Below are positions 52,021 through 64,000 of a stretch of 64,000 nt of DNA, in pieces. Origin of the DNA: Parietichytrium sp. I65-24A. Its lineage: Eukaryota > Sar > Bigyra > Thraustochytrida > Thraustochytriidae. Each line of letters starts with the position of its first letter. The first letter of the stretch is position 1. The position numbers were made by a program, and so were the translations under genes. The stretch is from contig BLSF01000025.1 in the NCBI GenBank assembly GCA_012862575.1, positions 248,001 to 312,000 on the forward strand, given 5' to 3'. The notes under the pieces were generated by a model, which was not told the origin of the DNA, searched no databases, and saw nothing but the letters and a program-made list of their open reading frames with translations.

Positions 52021-55000
52021 GGTTTAGATGTGCTCTTGCGTCTCGCGCCGTTCGCGAACAGATCGACGGGCGCAGCAGCCTTGCCTTTCGCGGACAGGCT
52101 CGGACGGTGGCGCAAGAGAGGTAGACGCCCGGTCGAGGAAATACAAGTCCCCCAGTGAGCCTCTCTTCTTTCAGAGTCTGAGACTTTGGTCACTTTTTTG
52201 CAGCCCGCAATTCGACGGAGACCGGCCCAAATTCTCTCCCAACGCCTCGATACTAGATGAAAATTGGCCGTTGCTTTCCTTCTTTTCTTTGCACGCCGTA
52301 CGCTGACGGGTGACCGAATCGGAAGGAATGGAGAATGAACGACCCTGAGGACAGAGATCGACGACCAATTCGCGTTGCGACTCGACTTCGTTCTGCTCGC
52401 CTCAAAGCTGCAACTCCAATCGACACGGTACTAACCCAGCGCCCTCACAATCACAATCACAACCACAATCAGAACTGACACAACGGAAACCGCGCGCCAG
52501 CCAACACGCCTTGCTTGCTCTCGTTCCTCACCGCTACCACCAACACCAGAGGCAGAAAAATTTTCAAGCACAAAATCCACTATGTGCTCTTCGCTCTTTA
52601 CTATTTCGCTGGCGGTCAGTTCGCGGTCTCGCCTTGTGTTCTAATTTCTGTCTCTCGTTTTCTCTCACAGTCTCGTTCAACCTGACCGACAGACACAGAG
52701 AGACGGATAAACTAGCTTACAGTTAGTTCCACACGCCTCGGGGCATGCAAATTCTATTTCCTTTTGATTTCGTACAGTAAAACAAATGGGCGACGAGTAT
52801 GTTTCGTAATGTATGTGCCGCGCACTCGTCCGCCAGTCCAGTAGCAGATTTACCGGAATCCGCACCGAGACCTCTTCTCTCTTTATCCACCTCTCTTGAA
52901 TCTCTCCCACCCCTCGTGTTTCCCCACACCTGCCCTGATGGATACGAGCCGGCGCTAGCTACGGACTAGAACCTACGGTCCCCGCCACCTCCTTCCTCCT
53001 CCCCTCTTGCCTTCTCCCACTACGTTTCGTTTGGCCGTCCTCTTCCTTCTTTCTCCTCGCGGGTCGAATTCGCTTCGCAACGAGAAAAGGTTCGGCCGCA
53101 GGACTAGAGTAAAGGATAGGCACAGGATAGCACTGAAAAGAGGTGTTGGTTCAGGGAGTAAGAGGTGCTAGCAGACGGATAGGGCGTGGCTTCCCTGGAC
53201 CGGTGGTAAGAGTGCGTGTTTCACGCCTATGGTTAACTAGTAAGTCCGATTGTGTTGTGGATTGGTGTAGATGGACGGGTAGGACCGTGCTATAGGATCT
53301 CTTGGGCGAGTCACAGGCTCAGTAGTATGGTTAGACGAGTCCATAGGATTTGAATAGAGTTTGTCGTATCCAAAAGAATAGCACTGGTGAGAGGTTGCGA
53401 ACCTGGAGTGGGTTAGTTGCCAGTTATCGGTAACTCTAGCAAGGCGCTATTCGCCGGTCGCAGGAGATATACATAGAGAGTATTAGTCTCCACAATCGTT
53501 TCGAGAGTGCACAATCAGGGGAGTCTTACTGGAGGATAGCCGTTACGGGTAGAGAACCCGGGAACTCGATTTGGTTGACTGACCTCCTCCCACTCTTACT
53601 CCAGCTCATATATTATTGGATCGGCAAATTAGAGTATTAAGTAGGGGATCTATGATCTACTACCCAGACTTACAATTTAGTAACTGAGTGCTACTGGCGA
53701 CATTACTTTACCGGTACATACAAAGAGTGAATTGATTTTTGATTGACAACCTCATAGTCAATCAAGTCGCACTTCTTCATTCACTGTCAATCATTCTAAC
53801 TTCTCTAGCCTCAGAGTTGATGGGTCCGTTCGCATTTCGCGCAATTGAGACAGGCGAGTCAAAAGAGTGCTAACGTGTTGACATGAGGTGCTAATGCAAG
53901 TGCAAGTTCAAAGTGCATGGCCGCTTGAGCGAGGCGCATCATGATAGCTCACACATGCGAGTGAGTACGGGCAGCATGAGAATATTTGGGACAGCGCAAC
54001 GAAAGAGTGCCGACTGCGAATGTCGACGTGAGTGTGGCTTCAGAGCGTGGCTCGTGGTTTGTATTTCGTTGTTAACGTTGTTTTAGTCTCGCCGAAATGG
54101 TGAGCGAGGTTTACCAGGTTGTCTCCATTGAGCCTTTTGAAGGAAGATTTCATGGACTGACCCGATATCGTCTTTCGGTCGAGGAGAACCAGCCTGAGGA
54201 TGTCGAACGTGCCTGCCTTAGACGCGTGACGCAACCCAGAGTACCATCAATTGGAAGCCCGGGTCACAGAGTAGAGATGCGGATATTGCTGTAAATCATT
54301 TTGTCCACCTATGTGCACTTCAATTGCCCGAACTAAAAAGCATTCGTATTGTTTGAGTGAGCTTGAGTTATGGGCCCGATCGACCCCCAGGCGGGCGTTT
54401 GAAGATCACCCTCAAGGCACTTTTTTCACCTGGTGCCTGTGCTGACTGGGCACTGGCCATGCTCGCAGCACCGTGGAGGAAGGAACGCGGTCGAGGTTCC
54501 TCTGTTTCATCCAGTCTTTCGCAGACCTTCCATTCGCCCGGAACTCGAGGCAAGAATGGCGCGCTCGTTCGCCATCAATTGCACGAGAAAGAGCCTTGAA
54601 TGAGCCATCCAAGTCACGGTTGCCAATGGTCCAACGGCCAAGCAAGTTGGTGAACTGGTGTCGAATTTGATGGTTCCAAGGACACGCACCGCACCACCCA
54701 CACACAGATACAGATACTCAGTACACAAACAGCGAGCTCCAGCCCAGTCCGGCGAGGGGGAACTTGGAGAGTCCCAGGGCTTTGGCGAGAGAATCAAAAA
54801 CCAATATTCGCTGCTGGGTACCAATTGTACCAATCCGCCGGAGCGAACTCGCGACCTCGAGGCTCTGCGAGGCGTTCCTCTCGATCGAGCTTTGGGACTC
54901 TTGGGACCTCGGGACCTGCGAGCTCCACTAACCCCGCGAGCTCCGTGCGAACCACTCTTTCTTCCTTTTGTTGGGAGCTTCGGCAATTTCTTCTTGACAT

Positions 55001-56494
55001 TTGAAACATGTCATTGAATGAAAATAGTTACAAGTCGTAACGTCTGCCATCGACTACTTTTCTTCATCCGGTCTCTCTCTTCTCTTGGCGAGCCAGAGGG
55101 CTGACACTTAAAGTTAAACTTCACTCACTCACTTGCGCACTCACGGACTGTGAGTCACATATAGTCACATCCAAAGTTTGTTTTGCTTCAAGTCGACTGA
55201 GACGCACTACTACTAGTTAGTTAGTAGACGCACGGGCGCCTGCAGGACGGGATGAATGACGTGCGCTTCAGTTCGCATAGACTGGAATGACGTCATGTGG
55301 TCGGTGATCGCTCGTGAGACGCAAAAAGAGCACGCCAAAAGTGCAGAATGAGCCAAGCAGCAAATCTTTACGAAGAAAGACAGACACACACACACACAAC
55401 AAAAGCGGGAGGGAGAGGGAGAGAGAGGGGAAGAGAAAGAGAGCGACTAGCGACAAGCGACAAGCGACTAGCGGGAAGAATTGAAACAAATTTCTCCGCT
55501 CTTGCGTCTGCTTTTGCTTTCGCTTGTGCTGGGCGTGAGCTGATTTGATTCTTGCGAACGAAGGTAAACAGCGTGAACTGAGTGGAGGAAGTGCGCAAAA
55601 AAGAATTTCTTTTTCTTCTTGCTACGTGCAAACAGTAAAGTACAAATCAGTGCAAAGGAACAAGAAGTTTGAAACTCTGAAAGTTAAAAAGGCACTCTTT
55701 TCAATGAAAAACTTCAAAAACAAATTTCCCGACACAGTAAAAAGTCACGTCATTCGAACACGACTGAAAGAAGCGGCAGGAAAAGGAAAGAACGACTGAA
55801 AGTACACGTTTCAAACCGAATCAACATGGCGCAAAACAAACACCTTCTCGTAAACGCATACTCAGTATGCTGCTCACCTCGTTCGTTCGCATTCAACAGC
55901 TGTAGACAAAGGCGCGCCGCAAAGAAAGGAGGTTTCAACTCCAAGCTGTCCCTTTTTGCAGCCATGAGGGAGAAGTAAACCCTAGCCACTCTCTAGTACG
56001 CTTTACTCGAACTGCGAGGCACGCCAGAAGACAAAACTACAAAATTTTTTGGAATGAAGATCGAGCACAGCGGAGTTCACTGCGGGAGGGAGGGGTAAAA
56101 GAAAGGAAAGAAAAGAGAAGAAAGAAAAGGAGACACATTGGTTTGTTTTCCCGCTTTGCCTGGACTTTGGCGTCCTGGTACTAGCACAGTTTTCACGCGT
56201 GAGTCAGTACTCGAGTGGAAAGGGAAATAGTTGCGATGGCAAGCAGATTCACGTGCTGGCATGGAGTCGGGACCTGCTCTAAAGAGATAAATGCTTCCCA
56301 GGGAAGTAGGTTTGGAAACGTGGAGAAGCCTTTTCATTACTCTGCATGCATGCTTTTTTTTTTTCCAGCGGGGGGATCAGCTTCGGCTTTTCTTGCATCC
56401 CAGAATTGGGAAACGATCAAGCCCTTCGATCTGCCTCACGCGAAATCGAAACCTCCAGCAATGTTTTTCTTTCCATCGTCGCGACCCAAGCCTC

Positions 56495-56573
56495 AAGGAC
56501 GTCCCTCCTTCCCTTCCCTCCCTCCTTCCCTTCCCTCCCTCCTTCCCTCCCTCCCTCCTTCCCTCCTCTCTCT
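56495..56573. repeat. Homopyrimidine tract, CCTTCCCTCC-type repeat
   Basis: About 80 bp almost wholly of C and T, with repeated CCCTCCTTCC. It makes accidental Pro/Ser/Leu-rich ORFs on the plus strand. Confidence 0.9.
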
Positions 56574-59500
56574 CTCTGTGAGTGTGTGTGTTCATGCCCG
56601 AGTCGCGTTCTTGTCGGTGTTGGAGCTCATCGCTAGCAAAAGTCTTTCCGTCGAAGCAAAGAAAGACCTCGTTGATGTCACATGTGCGATAGGACGTTGG
56701 AATCTGCCTAAAAGACGCGACTTCAAACTTTGCATTTCGTTGTTGTTGTTTTTTCTCTTCTCGGCGGATCGCACGTTCAACACAGGGCCCCGCAGCATCC
56801 TGCGGCACACCGAGAAGCAGCTCCCGACTGCAAGCTCCAGTGCTGCACATGATTCCAGCTGATTCTACAAATGTGGTGGCATTTGGCAATTTCTTTCGAA
56901 TTTCGATTAACTGTGAATGAATGTGGCGGGCAAGCTTTTCCCAAGGAGAGCTCGTTAACTTTTCGAATGTGGCTCTCTCATGCGCCAGTGCGTGCCGGAA
57001 CTAACGGCGGGTTCAAGTTGCGCATCGGCGTCAACGGTTGGTAATTGATCATATATACATTTCCCCAGACCCCAGAGCCTCTGCTTGGTTGGCAACCCTT
57101 GAAAAGGATGGTCAGGAACAGGAACCTAGATGGTTATTGGTTTGTGGGGAGAGAGAAGAGGACACCCCGGTCAAAGAAACGGAAGCTCGGAGAAATTCGC
57201 AGCTAGAGGAAACGGTTCCCGCTTGTCCGCGCGTTTCATCCGACCTTGAAAGTGATCCTCATCCTGAGAAATTCTGAAACTGCAAGTAGCCAAATCCTCT
57301 CATCCTTTCACAAGTGCTGATCATCGGAGTTCGGATAGGTTTGATTTGGTTGACGCCGTTGGGTATGGTTGGGCTTCTTCAAGACCCTTTTTTATTTTTG
57401 ATTTTTTTCTCCCAGTTTGCCAGTATCTCTTTCCACTTTTCCTAATTAGAATCAGACATTTTCTTTTCTCGCAAAATCTCGCAATCCATGTGAAGGCGAA
57501 TCAATTGACCAGCTCAGAACGACAGAATTTCACAAAGAGTAGAATTTGATGGAACCCAAGTGTTGATACTATACTAGAATGGTAATAAGATACTGACTGT
57601 GAGTACGATGCAAACTATGCAAACAGCAGTCATGCCATGTCATGCCGTACTCTAGAGCTAGATGATAGAACTGGTAGTATTCGTTACAGTACTCGTACCA
57701 CAATGTTCATCTAAGTTCATCTCACCCTTCCTGGAAGCGCATGTGTTGTTGGCGTAAGTGGCAGTAGTCATCTCCGGGTTTTAGTTGGGACTGTAGTTCG
57801 TCCTAGAAGGAAAATATCCATTCGACGATGATTCAAAGGGAACAAAATTTAAAACTATGAACGTACGTTGTCGTGCGAGACGTGAGTCTAAGACAAGTTT
57901 GCTCACCTCGTCATGTCTCTTTCTCTTTCTCTTTCCCACTCTTTCTTTCTCTTTCCTTTTCCTCGAGGCTGGGGAATTTTCTTCTTTCCTCTTTATTTAT
58001 CGATTCCTTCTGCCTTCCATCCTGCTCGTGCTCTTGCCCTTGCCGCTCTTCCATTGCTTTTGTTCAATAAGCGAATGCTTCATTTCGAGAAATGAGAATC
58101 ATTCGACCAAGCCGTATCCAAGTATGGGTATCCGGGCAGAGTTGACTACGGTTTACCAGTGAGCCCTGAGACAGTCGGCCTAGCTTTGAGTAAATCCTAA
58201 CGTCGTTGAAAGGATATGGTATCATATCATATCAATCCATCGCCTTTGAGCTGTAAAAGCTTGGGCGCGTCTGCGCAACTGTTCCGGGGATACGGAAGGG
58301 TACTGGAACACAACCTCGCAGCAGAGTTGGCGACAAGATGGCTTTTGAGAAGAAAAAGTAGCATTTGACATCGAACGGAGCCTTCTTCCCTTGTGGCGTA
58401 AAAGGAAAATGCTCTGGTGTCATACTGCCCAAGTTTGGTTTTGGACGAAAGTGATGTGAAGAATTTGCGAAACGCAGGAGGAGAAGGCAAGATGCTAGTA
58501 CTAGCTTTCTTTCCTTCTTTTCCTGTTTCTTTCTTTCTTCCACCTTTTGCACAACGCACCAAGTCCTAGTACAGTACGTAAAAGCCCTAAGGAGGAGGTT
58601 GGAAAAGCATAGAGAAAGATAGAAAAAGGAGCAGTTGGACTTGTATCTGCCTGTGCCCCCCACAAACGAGGGATTCCTAGCTTTAAAGCTTTTCGCACAG
58701 AAAAAAAAACTTGATCCAAGAGGTGCGAGGGAAACAGTCTGCTTGGAGGCTGCTCGCTTCGATACATGACTCGTTTTGCTCATTCATCTGTCAAGTCCCA
58801 AACCAACAAATTGATTCCGAATTCCGTTGTCTTCCCTTTATCTAAATTCCATACTAGACAGCGATTGCGACTGCGACTGAACGTCTCTGACTGTGAAGGC
58901 TTGATTGATTGTCTCATTTCCTCATATTTCCTATCTGGTTTCGTGCAACGATAGCGGCAGCTGCTAAGCGACGAGTCTAGTCCGGCAGGACGAGCGGTCC
59001 GGTCTGGATTATCTTGTACAAGGTAGGCGATACCGTACAAGCCAGATTATTTTTGAAACACGAAAAGCTGGAAAGGCGTCATTACCTCGCTAAGCCACTG
59101 CTGCAAACTGACAGTGAGTCCGTGGGCTCTTTGTCGTTGTCGCGCCCTAGCGCTGAGAGCAAATGGAAAAGACATTGACATTAGGCCGACCGATAGAGCC
59201 AATGACTTGCTGTCGGCGAGTACACTATCAACTCAAGTGCGTTGCAAAGTCATTCCAGCTTGACTTGTTCCCAGCGTAGAAATGATTTTAAACTGGGGTC
59301 CATCAGACAGTTTCCAGCAAGGATTTGCGCGTTTTGGAGCTCGGGAATCGGCGTCAGGGCAGGCGATGGTTTTCTTCGTTCCATCATAAAACGAGGAATC
59401 GACGATGGTTCAGACATAGTTCGTTCAGAACTCGGAATTCAGAATTCAGTCTTTTTTCCAGACTAACCTAACGTTCGCGAAAGATATATACTAAAATAAG

Positions 59501-61221
59501 CCAGTCTCAGGTCTTGGAGAAGGCTGATCGATGAACAACGTTGTATTGGAATAGAATGGATGGCAAGGAATGCGCGATGGATGGACGGAGGAGAGCGCAA
59601 AAGAATGACAACAGCTTCGCGTTACCGCGAAGAGTAAGTAAGTAAAGTAGCCCGTTCAAGGACATGTCCAAATCAATTTTACAAAACGCGTCCACACTCG
59701 GCCACTGATTCTACTGATTTCCAGTTTTTTGCCTTGTTTCTTCTTACCAGTAGGAGAATTTAGTCAGCGCATAGCCGCCGGTCAAGAGCGACGGCTGTGA
59801 GGGCAGCGAGTTCCGTAGCTCTCCACTCGGTGAAACATAATTCTACGTGCTCACTGCGGGAGGGGAAACTCGCCTCATGAAAATTTTTTCACTGCGGGTT
59901 TTCCCGACTGGAGCGAGAGTTTGAGCTGCGGGAGGGGGCGAAAACTTTGTTCCCACAAGTCCAGCGCTTGCCGGGGGGCATCGCAACTCGGCGGGTGTCG
60001 ACGATGGGGTCCTACGCACCAATCTTGGGCGGAAACGACGAGTGAAACTAGCGGTTACGACTGGTGGCTTTTCCAGACTGCTTGTGGATTAGCTGTGGAG
60101 GAAGCAGAATATCGTGCTGGACAAGGACATGTGCGCGTTGCTGCTGCCCACCGCGCTTGCAGATTGGAGCATGAAACTTCCAACAAGGCCAAAACTGGAC
60201 GGTCGGCGTTTAGGCTGCGATCGTGTGCGAAAGTAGGACGGACATGATGAGAAAGAGGGCGGAGCAGAAATTTACTGTTAATTCAATTTATTGATTTTGA
60301 CTTTGACAGAGAGAGAGGTTGTAACTGGTGATGGTGGCGCTCTTCAAGCCTTACGCTCCGATTCACCAGCAAAAAGCAGTCGCAATCTGACTGGCATGGC
60401 AATTCACCGCTTGGAGTCTATTTCCCATCCTGAGGCACGTGTGATAGTTTGCCTCAAATTCCCACCACCAGGAAAAGTCTCGTTTAAGGCACCTTGACAC
60501 CACGAAGTCCAAGAGCTTGCTTCTCTTGGCAAAAGTGCACGCACCTGGCCCTTGACTGCAGCATTTTTCACCCGCTCTCTTTGCCCGACGCATAGCATAA
60601 GGCAAGTCCAGATCACGGCCTGCTCCAAGGGAAAGCAAGTTGGAGAGGCACAAACCATCGACGAGAAACCACCCACCACACTCCTCCACGGTCTTCACAG
60701 TCAGTCAGAGGTAGGTATACGTGGTAAACGAATGGTTTATATTTTGCAAATTGACAGTCAGCCCTCCTTTCACTCCAACGGGAAATAAGAAAAGGTCAGT
60801 GTACCTCGCACATCGCACATCGCACACCAGCAATGCTTTCATGCATTCAAACAATCAAACAGTCGATCAATGCATCAATCTCCCATGCGATATGCGATAT
60901 GCGATATGCGATTAGCCACACGCCCAGAGCGATAATGCCATCCTTGACAACGTGTGCTTAGGCGACACCATCGCCTCTTGACGCAGGACGGCAAGGACGC
61001 TCAGCTCTCTCATCTGCGAGGACAGCTACAGTTTCTGCCATCACCAATCAACTCCCAAGGCTTCCATACAAGCATCAGTCCAAAATCCAGTATCCGGCAT
61101 TGACTCACGCTCACAGTCGCGTTGAATTGGATAACGCGTAGGTCGGGAGTAGCAACCTGTGAGGAACCATGCCAGTCCCGTGCATTGCTAGGTAATACAT
61201 AAATTTACACTATATTTATGG

Positions 61222-61515
61222 TTAAGCATCGTAACGCGTAGAAGTCTTCTTTTCGAGGAGCTCTTGCTTTCTGCCAGACATTGCCTTGTCGAGTGAAGGG
61301 AGGCGAGCATAGCTTTGACGTAAACACCGCTCACTACTAGACGAGCTAGTTGAGCTTGCGTAGCCTTTTTCCCGAGAGAAAAGTAGGTGTTCTGTAATTT
61401 CTGCCTTAATCTGCCGAATGTAAAAGCTACTTACAACCGACTGACCTGGCGGGACTTGCGCAACTATGCTGGCCATAGAAGCTGACTGTAGACCTTCCGT
61501 ATCACAGTTTTTCAT
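61222..61515 (-). CDS. Possible small gene, 97 aa (doubtful)
   Basis: ATG at 61515. Composition is more protein-like than its surroundings, with a helical stretch (FYIRQIKAEITEHLLFSREK), a Ser run and a charged end (KQELLEKKTSTRYDA). No family recognised. An AG|GTAAGT donor-like site on the same strand at about 61552-61545 could mean an upstream exon. Confidence 0.2.
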   Translation of the reverse strand: MKNCDTEGLQSASMASIVAQVPPGQSVVSSFYIRQIKAEITEHLLFSREKGYASSTSSSSSERCLRQSYARLPSLDKAMSGRKQELLEKKTSTRYDA

Positions 61516-61737
61516 TATTCTCCGTCGTTGCCGGTCCAACACTTACCTATGAATCTATTCTTAATCGATTATTATCCAGATAGAGAGTAATACCATAAAT
61601 CCAGCACCCCAGTTGCTTGTAAATGTCCCGCACATAGTACAGTACAGTAGCTCGCCTACTGAATTGTGAATTTCCACATCGCTTTTGCAAAAGCTGTGAC
61701 TGTGAATACTGTGAATAACTGTGAATCAGAAAAAGCT

Positions 61738-61986
61738 ATGGTGTCAAGGACTCGCTCAAAATTTGTCGGTCCAGAATCGATGGAGCCATCGTCGCCTTCT
61801 TGCGCGCAAGGCTCTTTGCAACAGGATTCATGTAAAGCTTCCAGAAGGAAGAAGCTCTCGTCCAGTTCTCTCCTGCAAAACTCTCCGATTTCCAATGCTC
61901 AGGAGAGCGTGGCGAGCCCGTCAAGCGTCAAGCGTCAAGTCACGGCAGTGTCTCTTGACGCACATCTATTTCAGCAGAGGTCTTGA
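61738..61986 (+). CDS. Possible small gene or first exon, 82 aa (doubtful)
   Basis: ATG at 61738; Ser-rich with basic residues (MVSRTRSKFVGPESMEP). The next frame stays open to 62116 and is also protein-like (HIDLAQICKTVGSEKVCKQD), which would need a frameshift or an unseen splice. No family recognised. Confidence 0.15.
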   Translation: MVSRTRSKFVGPESMEPSSPSCAQGSLQQDSCKASRRKKLSSSSLLQNSPISNAQESVASPSSVKRQVTAVSLDAHLFQQRS

Positions 61987-62946
61987 CCACATTGATTTGG
62001 CGCAGATTTGCAAAACGGTGGGTTCAGAAAAGGTCTGCAAGCAGGATCATTACCGCATCCTGTCAATCCAGAAGGTCCACGCGAAGCTCGAAAAGGTTAG
62101 CGCGACAGAAAAATGAGAACCGGCACGTTGAACAGTACTGGAACCGCAAGCTCTACCAGTATCAGCACCAGCGACCATCTGAAGAGTGACTTTCTTTTTC
62201 AATGAACATGCTCGCTGCCATCATCTCTCGCAGACTTGGGGAACTATTTCCCGTCGCTTTTTATTCAAACAATTCTTTCACTGATTTCAAGTTTACGCAT
62301 TATGAAACTCTTTGTGGCATTCTCTCCTCAGAAGAAGTGTGGGTGGAGCGACGGTTCATTCAGTTCACAGTTCAATTCGCAGATCCCCTCACAAAAACAA
62401 GTACAGCTACTAAAGCTACTAGAGCTGGTATGCGCCTACGGGCAAAAAGTGGGATAGGAGTGGCGAGAACGAGATTGCTTGTATTGGCCATGTCAGTCAG
62501 TACTTTGAGTAGAATTTTGCTTCCGCCTGCCAGTGGCTGACTGGCTGACTCAGAGTCACGTCAGTCAATTCAATCAATTCAGTCAATCCGCCTTGCAACG
62601 AATGCGTGTTTCCAGTTCAAAAGAATCCTGAAATCTGAGTTCTGAATTCTGAATTGTGGATGTTGTTGCGTTTCCATCGACCGCGACCGCGCCAGCCCAG
62701 CAGTCCATCCAAATCAATTTTCATGAACAAATAATCCGAGCCGTAGTTACGGATCCACGGGAGCAGCAAGTAAGAGCACGTTCGCTCAATGCTTGAATGA
62801 AGGCGCGGAGAAAGGACCCAAACGGATTGTGATTTCCGGCACTAAGCACCCACCTAACTCCTCGAATGCCTCGAATGCTTCGAATGCCTCAGCCGAATGG
62901 TGAGAGACACACCCTACGCACGTCCAACTAACAGAGTATCGTCCCT

Positions 62947-63029
62947 CCTGTGTCCTGAGATGTCCTGTGTCCTGTTGCCTATGTCCTGTTTCCTAGTGAT
63001 GTCCTGTGTCCTGTGATGTCCTGTGTCCT
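62947..63029. repeat. Tandem repeat, unit (A)TGTCCTGTG
   Basis: About nine imperfect 6-10 bp units based on TGTCCTG. A related short array, TCGAATGCC/T, lies just upstream at about 62862-62888. Confidence 0.85.
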
Positions 63030-63819
63030 ATGTCGCCTGTCTCGGAGCTGCTGCGAAGAACGGTAGTGAGATTCGCTCGCTCACTGAGAGGCCGGCGCTC
63101 TGACGCATACCGAGGACCACTGGCACACGCAGGATTTACGCGTGGCCACTGTCGGACCACGGCAGTCAAGTGGCGTGTCAAAATGTCAAAAAATTAGAAA
63201 AGAAAATTCGTTGTGATCTTGCTGAGCTGCTGAGCTGCTGAATTCCGCATCCCATCTCCTTTTGCACTGCCTTGCGACATGCCACTCCGAATATAATTTC
63301 CAAAGTTCAGCAGCTCAGCAACGGCACTGGCAGCGAGTACTTGACCAGAGTACCGGTACGTGCAAATGGAACTTCAAACTCGCGCTGACTTTTTTCGAGA
63401 TATAAAAATAAAGATAAAAAGCAAAAGTTAAAAAAAATTCATTCAGAATGCAGAATTCACAATTCACAATTCAGCCCGGCGCGTAACTTGCTGCTAGCGA
63501 GCGGGCCTTGTCGGAGGGCAGTCTGCTCGCTCTACCCTGCTCCTTCCCGAATCTTTTCCAACGTCTATTCATTCATCGCTTGCAGTTGAAATCAACTTTG
63601 AAGAAATCGACACTGAAAGCACTCGTCCTCTATCCTCTTTCCTGTCGCGGCGTTTCCTCCCGGGAGAAGGCAAGACCCAGCCTGAAAAAAGAAACACTAG
63701 GAGGTGGCTTGGCACAGAGTTCTAGTGTTTCGACTACCGCAGTTTTGTACGACCCTGGAGAAGAAAGTGTGCCAGGACGATTCGCATTTTCTCCGAGAGG
63801 GGAAAGTTGCCTTGGGGAA

Positions 63820-63981
63820 ATGGGTCTCCTCTCAGCTCTGGTAATCCTGACGTTCCTTCAACCTGCACTCGCCAAAAGTGCCGGGAGAAGGAAGAAGAAA
63901 AAGCAAAAGAGACTATTGAAGGGGAAGCGAACCGGTACACAATTACATATATACAGGGAGAGAGGGAGTGCGACAGGTTGA
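63820..63981 (+). CDS. Possible short secreted or membrane peptide, 53 aa (doubtful)
   Basis: ATG at 63820 opens a signal-peptide-like start (MGLLSALVILTFLQPALA) followed by a Lys/Arg-rich stretch (GRRKKKKQKRLLKGKR). It lies at the window edge and may be an exon of something further on or chance. Confidence 0.15.
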   Translation: MGLLSALVILTFLQPALAKSAGRRKKKKQKRLLKGKRTGTQLHIYRERGSATG

Positions 63982-64000
63982 GTGAGAGAGAGAGAGAGGG

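Larger units (their letters stand above)
52021..64000. other. 12-kb region without a recognisable gene
   Basis: From the RGS start to the window end nothing of known family is seen. It is rich in simple-sequence tracts: CACAATCA words at 52446-52472, a purine stretch at 55398-55450, a CCCTTCCCTCCCTC tract at 56495-56573, CGATATG words at 60887-60912 and a TGTCCTG array at 62947-63029. Short ORFs abound but have no domains. A few moderately protein-like ORFs are listed separately. It could be a spacer, a decayed repeat area or the home of non-coding RNAs; the sequence does not decide. Confidence 0.5.

Noticed and set aside
56215-56862. 215-aa plus-strand ORF
   Set aside because: Its longest part is the translation of a homopyrimidine repeat, with no domain.
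60363-60698. Minus-strand ORF vaguely like a Harbinger-type transposase end (GGWFLVDGLCLSNLL)
   Set aside because: Only a few residues fit; the expected later acidic and Arg-Lys-Asp-Val-Glu motifs are missing in all frames.

Overview
This window is nuclear eukaryotic DNA. Its genes are monocistronic on both strands, most are uninterrupted, and a few carry one short GT-AG intron. The products are eukaryote-specific: ribosomal protein eL6, RIO2 kinase, a dynamin-related GTPase, a DDX41-type helicase, a SUMO protease, RGS proteins and an HVA22/REEP protein. Low intron density, gaps of 0.4-2 kb between genes and a selenocysteine thioredoxin reductase fit a unicellular alga or other protist. A Porphyridium-like red alga is my best guess, but it is weakly supported.

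Layout. 1-813 is the C-terminal end of a cytosolic Hsp70. 1085-9710 holds three tandem minus-strand CAD-type zinc alcohol dehydrogenases, a diverged inverted repeat and a decayed fourth copy facing the other way. 10221-19572 carries an unknown acidic protein, a WD40 protein, a multipass membrane protein, an HVA22/REEP protein and a branched-chain aminotransferase. 21836-31525 carries the DDX41-like helicase, a dynamin-related protein, a thioredoxin-fold protein without a redox pair and a Ulp1-type SUMO protease. 31870-45616 carries a Lys/Ala-rich basic protein, a CRT-like membrane protein, a TFIIB-type zinc-ribbon protein, eL6, RIO2 and a degenerate-J-domain membrane protein. 46613-48840 is the thioredoxin reductase with its 3' RNA structures. 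49465-52020 is a large RGS-repeat protein. 52021-64000 has no gene I can name.

The most notable result is the thioredoxin reductase. Its apparent stop is a UGA followed by one Gly codon and then UAA, which gives the Gly-Cys-Sec-Gly tail of animal-type selenoenzymes. A strong hairpin starts 7 nt after the UGA, and about 195 nt downstream lies a hand-folded structure with all the hallmarks of a eukaryotic type II SECIS element. The N-terminus, recovered through an intron, looks like a glutaredoxin fold that has lost its CPYC site.

Five introns were placed by hand (CAD copy 1, dynamin, eL6, RIO2, thioredoxin reductase). Four share the donor GTAAGT, and each one restores an expected family motif. 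Start codons were set at the first in-frame ATG, not at upstream GTG or TTG codons. No tRNA, rRNA, CRISPR array or intact transposon was seen.
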